Origin: Palsa-504 sp003136255
GTDB lineage: Bacteria > Actinomycetota > Actinomycetes > Streptosporangiales > Streptosporangiaceae
Length of the DNA: 8,831 nucleotides
Reading direction: 5' to 3'
NCBI GenBank assembly: GCA_003136255.1
Contig: PLDT01000037.1
Coordinates: 1-8,831 of the forward strand
Part shown: positions 6,006-8,831 of the stretch, in pieces
Layout: every line of letters starts with the position of its first letter
How positions within the stretch are numbered: the stretch's first letter is position 1
Made by a program: the position numbers and the translations under genes
The notes under the pieces: model-generated
Told to the model about the DNA's origin: nothing
What the model saw: only the letters and a program-made list of their open reading frames with translations
Databases searched by the model: none

Positions 6006-6065
6006 GTGGCCGTTACCTCTCGGTCGTGACGACTGGTCGGGCGCGGGACCCGGCGGGCGTGGCGG

Positions 6066-6989
6066 CTAGCGGCGTCTCAACCGGACGTCCATCGAGTCGC
6101 GGAGCGCGTCGCCGATAAAGTTCAGTGCCATCACGGTGAGCACAATGCAGGTCAGGACCGGCCAGATCAGCCACCAGTAGCCGTCCGTCAGGTACCCGGT
6201 ACCGGAAGAGAGCATGTCGCCCCAGTCGATGTTGGGGTAGTGGAGCCCGAAGCCGAGGAAACCCACGTAGGCGACGGCCAGGATCGCGTCGGCGACCTGG
6301 AACGTCACGTTGACGATCATCACGCCGAGCGCGTTCGGGAGCAGGTGCCTGCGGATCAGCCGCCAGTTGCCGGACCCCGCCGTCCGGGCGGCCAGGACAA
6401 AGTCCCGTTCCCTGATGGTCAGCACCTCGCCTCGGATCAGCCGGGCCGGAACCTGCCAGGAGAACCCGCCGATGACCAGCGACAGCGAGAGCACCGACGC
6501 GCCGTACTTTTCCGCGAGGATGAGCACCACGAACAGGAACGGCACGGACAGGAACACGTCGGTGACGCGCATCAGTGCGGTGTCCACGATCCCGCCGATG
6601 AGCCCCGCGACCGCGCCGATCAGCGCGCCGATGGTGATGGCCACGAAGGCGGCGAAGAAGCCGATCTCGAGCGCGGCCTGGCCGCCCGTCATGAGCTGGC
6701 CGAGGATGTCGATGCCGTTAACGTCCGTGCCGAGCGGGTGACCGGCACCGGGCGGGTCGTGAGCGCTGATGAGGTTGGCCTGCAGAGTGTTCCCGTGGTA
6801 GAAGAACGGCCCGAGGAAACAGAAGATCACGAAGAACACCAGGATGCCGACGCCGACCACGGCCAGCCGGTTGCTCGAGAACTCGCGCAACGCGAGCCGC
6901 CACCCGCTTCGGACCGCGCCGACGTCGCCGCCCTCAGGGGCCCGCGTCACGTCGAGCGGCGGGAGCGACGCGTGTCCAGTTGCCACCAT
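6066..6989 (-). CDS. DppC/OppC-type ABC transporter permease
   Basis: This encodes up to 307 residues and is an inner-membrane subunit of the peptide-type importer. A cytosolic N-terminus precedes the first membrane helix (about 43-63). H-P-L-G-T-D-V-N-G-I-D-I-L (84-96) is the usual family motif, with Ile where Arg is typical (G-R-D). Further helices lie near 107-135, 145-160, 165-180, 222-248 and 272-295. The EAA loop that docks on the ATPase is at 188-219 (E-V-L-T-I-R-E-R-D-F, then A-A-R-T-A-G and R-R-H-L-L-P-N). The ATG at 6989 sits only 2 nt after a perfect AAGGAGG, while the GTG one codon later (6986) is 5 nt away. The GTG may therefore be the true start. The gene begins about 21 nt after the DppB-like stop and 60 nt separate it from the ATPase gene. 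Family and role are firm; substrate unknown. Confidence 0.93.
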   Translation of the reverse strand: MVATGHASLPPLDVTRAPEGGDVGAVRSGWRLALREFSSNRLAVVGVGILVFFVIFCFLGPFFYHGNTLQANLISAHDPPGAGHPLGTDVNGIDILGQLMTGGQAALEIGFFAAFVAITIGALIGAVAGLIGGIVDTALMRVTDVFLSVPFLFVVLILAEKYGASVLSLSLVIGGFSWQVPARLIRGEVLTIRERDFVLAARTAGSGNWRLIRRHLLPNALGVMIVNVTFQVADAILAVAYVGFLGFGLHYPNIDWGDMLSSGTGYLTDGYWWLIWPVLTCIVLTVMALNFIGDALRDSMDVRLRRR

Positions 6990-7010
6990 TGCCTCCTTGC
7001 CGCCGGCCGG

Positions 7011-7958
7011 TCAGGCCAGCCGGATGCGCGGATCCGCGACGGTCAGCGCGATATCCGCGACGAGATTGCCCACGACCACGAAGACCGCGCCGACGAGCGT
7101 GTACGCCAGCAGCACCGGGTAGTCGGCCTTGCCCAGGCTTTCGAAGAACAGCAGGCCCAGGCCCTGGAAGTTGAACAGGTACTCGGTAATCAGGTTCCCG
7201 GCCAGCAGCGCGGGGAGGGACAGCCCGATCAGCGTGATCATCGGCAGGGAGGCATTGCGCACCATGTGCCGCATCAGCACCAGGCGCTCCGGCAGGCCCT
7301 TGGCCCGGGCCACCTTGATGTAGTCCTGGGCCAGTACGTCGATCGACGAGGACCGCATGTACCGGGAGAACAGGGCCACGCTGATCAGGGTCAGGGTCAG
7401 GATGGGCAGGAGCATGCCCCGCCAGTCCCCGATCACGGTCCAGATCGAAGTGGACTGGCTGGCCTCGAAGCTGAGCAGCGGGAAGGATAGCGCGAAGACC
7501 TGGATAAGGATGAGCCCGAGGGCGAACACCGGCATCGAGTACAGGATGAACGCGAGGCTGGTGAGCGCGCTGTCACCGAGTGAGTTCCGCTTCGCGGCCT
7601 GGAAGATGCCCAGCGGCAAGGCGATGATCACGGCCAACACCAGGCCCATGCCGGAGAGATAGGCGCTGCGGGCCACCCGCTCGGCGAACAGGGAGGCCAC
7701 GGTCTGGTTGTCGGAGTAGGAGTAGCCGAGGTTGCCGTGCAGGATGCCGTTCATGTAGCTCAAGTACTGCTCGACCACCGGGCGGGAGAACCCGTGCGAG
7801 GCGTTCCACGCGGCGATCTGCGCGTTGTTGGCCCGGAGGCCAAGAACGTCCCTGGCCGGCGACGGGAAGATCGCGTGCAGCAGGAGGTAGATGAAGATGG
7901 AGATGCCGATCAGGACGATGATTGACGTCCCGAGCCGGCGCAGGAGGTAGGCGGTCAC
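7011..7958 (-). CDS. DppB/OppB-type ABC transporter permease
   Basis: This encodes 315 residues from the GTG at 7958-7956, with a strong GGAAGGAGGG Shine-Dalgarno about 9 nt upstream. The start Y-L-L-R-R-L-G and first helix (11-30) are typical of DppB. The external loop contains V-V-E-Q-Y-L-S-Y-M-N-G-I-L-H-G-N-L-G-Y-S, the family hallmark (61-80). Membrane helices follow near 100-120, 133-157, 182-198, 236-258 and 284-307. The EAA loop is at 209-239 (A-Q-D-Y-I-K-V-A-R-A-K-G-L, ending with R-N-A-S-L-P). The C-terminus is D-P-R-I-R-L-A, as usual for the family. With the DppC-like protein it forms the membrane channel for the binding-protein ligand. A long inverted repeat stands between it and the upstream binding-protein gene, so its expression may be set below that of the binding protein. 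Length is normal for the family. Confidence 0.94.
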   Translation of the reverse strand: MTAYLLRRLGTSIIVLIGISIFIYLLLHAIFPSPARDVLGLRANNAQIAAWNASHGFSRPVVEQYLSYMNGILHGNLGYSYSDNQTVASLFAERVARSAYLSGMGLVLAVIIALPLGIFQAAKRNSLGDSALTSLAFILYSMPVFALGLILIQVFALSFPLLSFEASQSTSIWTVIGDWRGMLLPILTLTLISVALFSRYMRSSSIDVLAQDYIKVARAKGLPERLVLMRHMVRNASLPMITLIGLSLPALLAGNLITEYLFNFQGLGLLFFESLGKADYPVLLAYTLVGAVFVVVGNLVADIALTVADPRIRLA

Positions 7959-7986
7959 CGGTAGAGACCCTCCTTCCAGGCTGGCA

Positions 7987-8019
7987 GCCTGTCTCCCGGT
8001 TTACCACCGGGAGACAGGC
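7987..8019. terminator. 14-bp perfect inverted repeat after the binding-protein gene (intercistronic stem-loop)
   Basis: Bases 7987-8000 (GCCTGTCTCCCGGT) pair without mismatch with 8006-8019 across the loop TTACC. It lies 32 nt past the binding-protein stop and ends about 10 nt before the Shine-Dalgarno of the DppB-like gene. No T-tract follows on the - strand. In ABC operons such hairpins (known for malE-malF) stabilise the binding-protein mRNA or act as partial terminators, leaving less message for the membrane genes. The structure is certain; the function is inferred from position. Confidence 0.7.
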
Positions 8020-8051
8020 CAGTCCAGCGGGTGTTATGTCGTGCAGGTCCG

Positions 8052-8831
8052 TTACTTGGTCAAGTACCAGAACTGCGGCGTGTCGTCATACTGGGTCAGA
8101 TTCTCAAACGCCGTCGGGGTAGTCGACGAGATGTTCGTCTTCCAGGCCCACGGGTAGTCCAGCACCGGCTGCCACAACACCGGAACCTGCGTCGTGAAGA
8201 ACGACGCCTCGGCGCTGACCGCGGCCGGGTTGCTACCGGTGACCGAGGCAGTGATCAGGGAGTCGCCCATCGCGCTGCTGTAGTCGCCGATCTGCCCGGA
8301 CCCGCCGGTGTTCAAGAACCCGAACTGGGTCGGATAGGTGGAATCGGTCTCTCCGCCGAAGTCCTCCATGGCCCACTTGTTCTCATCGGCCGTCGAGGCC
8401 GAGTCGTTGTAGTTCGAGATCATGAAGTTGAAGTTGCTGCCCGTCAGGGCGATCTCGATACCGGCCGCCTTGGCGTCCGAGGCCAGGTCCTCGACCTGCT
8501 GCGGGATCGGCGTGGTCGTGTTGTAGACCAGGTTGAACGCCAGCTTGGTGCCGGCCGGGATACCCGCCCCGCACTCACCCGAACCCGTGCCGGGCTTCGC
8601 GCAGGTGTCGGTGCCGTTCGCCGTCACGGTCCACCCGTTCGCCTTCAGCAAGTTCATCGCGTCGGTCACGCTGAACGGGTACGGGTTGGTCGCCGCGTTG
8701 GACGGCAGGAACGGGCTCTGCGGGTAAGCCGGGATCGGCCCGTACGCCGGGTCCCCGTCACCGTCGAAGTAGGCCTTGATCTGCCCGGCCAGGGACTCAA
8801 GGTGCTGCATCGCCTGCCGGAAGTACTGCTG
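8052..8831 (-). CDS. Family-5 extracellular solute-binding protein, C-terminal part (start outside window)
   Basis: 259 residues are visible, from the right edge to the TAA at 8054-8052. The frame is open through 8831, so the signal peptide and N-terminal lobe are missing. The visible start Q-Q-Y-F-R-Q-A-M-Q-H matches the helix ahead of the Y-G-P-I-P motif (30-34 of the fragment) in SBP_bac_5 proteins. Next come the substrate-specificity region and a cysteine pair nine residues apart, with G-T-D-T-C before and E-C-G-A-G-I-P after, probably a disulfide in the secreted protein. The tail has an aromatic-rich stretch (W-Q-P-V-L-D-Y-P-W-A-W) typical of the C-terminal lobe. It is first in the visible importer operon and should be lipid-anchored outside the membrane, delivering ligand to the permeases. 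The ligand may be peptides, but sugars or metal chelates are also bound by this family. Confidence 0.9.
   Translation of the reverse strand, partial: QQYFRQAMQHLESLAGQIKAYFDGDGDPAYGPIPAYPQSPFLPSNAATNPYPFSVTDAMNLLKANGWTVTANGTDTCAKPGTGSGECGAGIPAGTKLAFNLVYNTTTPIPQQVEDLASDAKAAGIEIALTGSNFNFMISNYNDSASTADENKWAMEDFGGETDSTYPTQFGFLNTGGSGQIGDYSSAMGDSLITASVTGSNPAAVSAEASFFTTQVPVLWQPVLDYPWAWKTNISSTTPTAFENLTQYDDTPQFWYLTK

Noticed and set aside
6240..7490. Long + strand open frame (416 codons) opposite the two permease genes
   Set aside because: It is the antisense shadow of two permeases with clear motifs. Its translation is low-complexity, rich in His, Asp, Gln and Arg, and matches no family I recognise.

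Overview
The window is a stretch of a high-GC Gram-positive chromosome, almost certainly an actinobacterium. It is strongly GC-rich, uses GTG starts, and carries the actinobacterial cassette of an MSMEG_4193-type histidine phosphatase, a DUF3090 protein and an SCO1664-family protein. The cassette lies next to a DUF1707-FHA protein and a PAC2-family protein. Ala/Gly/Pro-rich linkers and the style of the peptide-binding protein suggest a soil actinomycete. I cannot name a genus. Two N bases at 4460-4461 mark a draft-assembly gap.

Left edge (1-634, + strand): the 3' part of a PAC2-family gene, converging on the rest of the window, which is all on the - strand. A short hairpin (634-656) lies in the 35-bp convergent gap. 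From 3723 down to 670 come four - strand genes. They are a DUF1707-FHA protein (pThr-reading domain), a histidine-acid phosphatase superfamily protein, a DUF3090 protein with a Cys/His cluster, and an SCO1664-family protein with PI4-kinase/HipA-like motifs. The last three are tightly packed, with a 5-nt gap and then an 8-nt overlap, so they are very likely co-translated. Between the FHA gene and the phosphatase is a 126-bp leader with runs of six G or C. It can form three tandem hairpins and, on the coding strand, a four-tract G-quadruplex.

Right part (8831 down to 3827, - strand): an oligopeptide/dipeptide-type ABC importer operon. In transcription order it encodes a family-5 solute-binding protein (3' part only), a DppB-type permease, a DppC-type permease, and both ATPase domains (DppD-like and DppF-like) in one reading frame joined by an Ala-rich linker. 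A 14-bp perfect inverted repeat follows the binding-protein gene and probably sets binding-protein versus membrane-component dosage. The assembly gap falls inside the second ATPase domain and removes about 46 residues, including its Q-loop.

There is no gene-free stretch over 300 bases. I saw no tRNA, rRNA, CRISPR array or insertion sequence. The importer and the cassette look like ordinary chromosomal genes. The least explained parts are the G/C-run leader, the kinase-like/phosphatase/FHA neighbourhood and the in-frame 9-bp repeats in two unrelated genes. I see no clear sign of a wholly new system.
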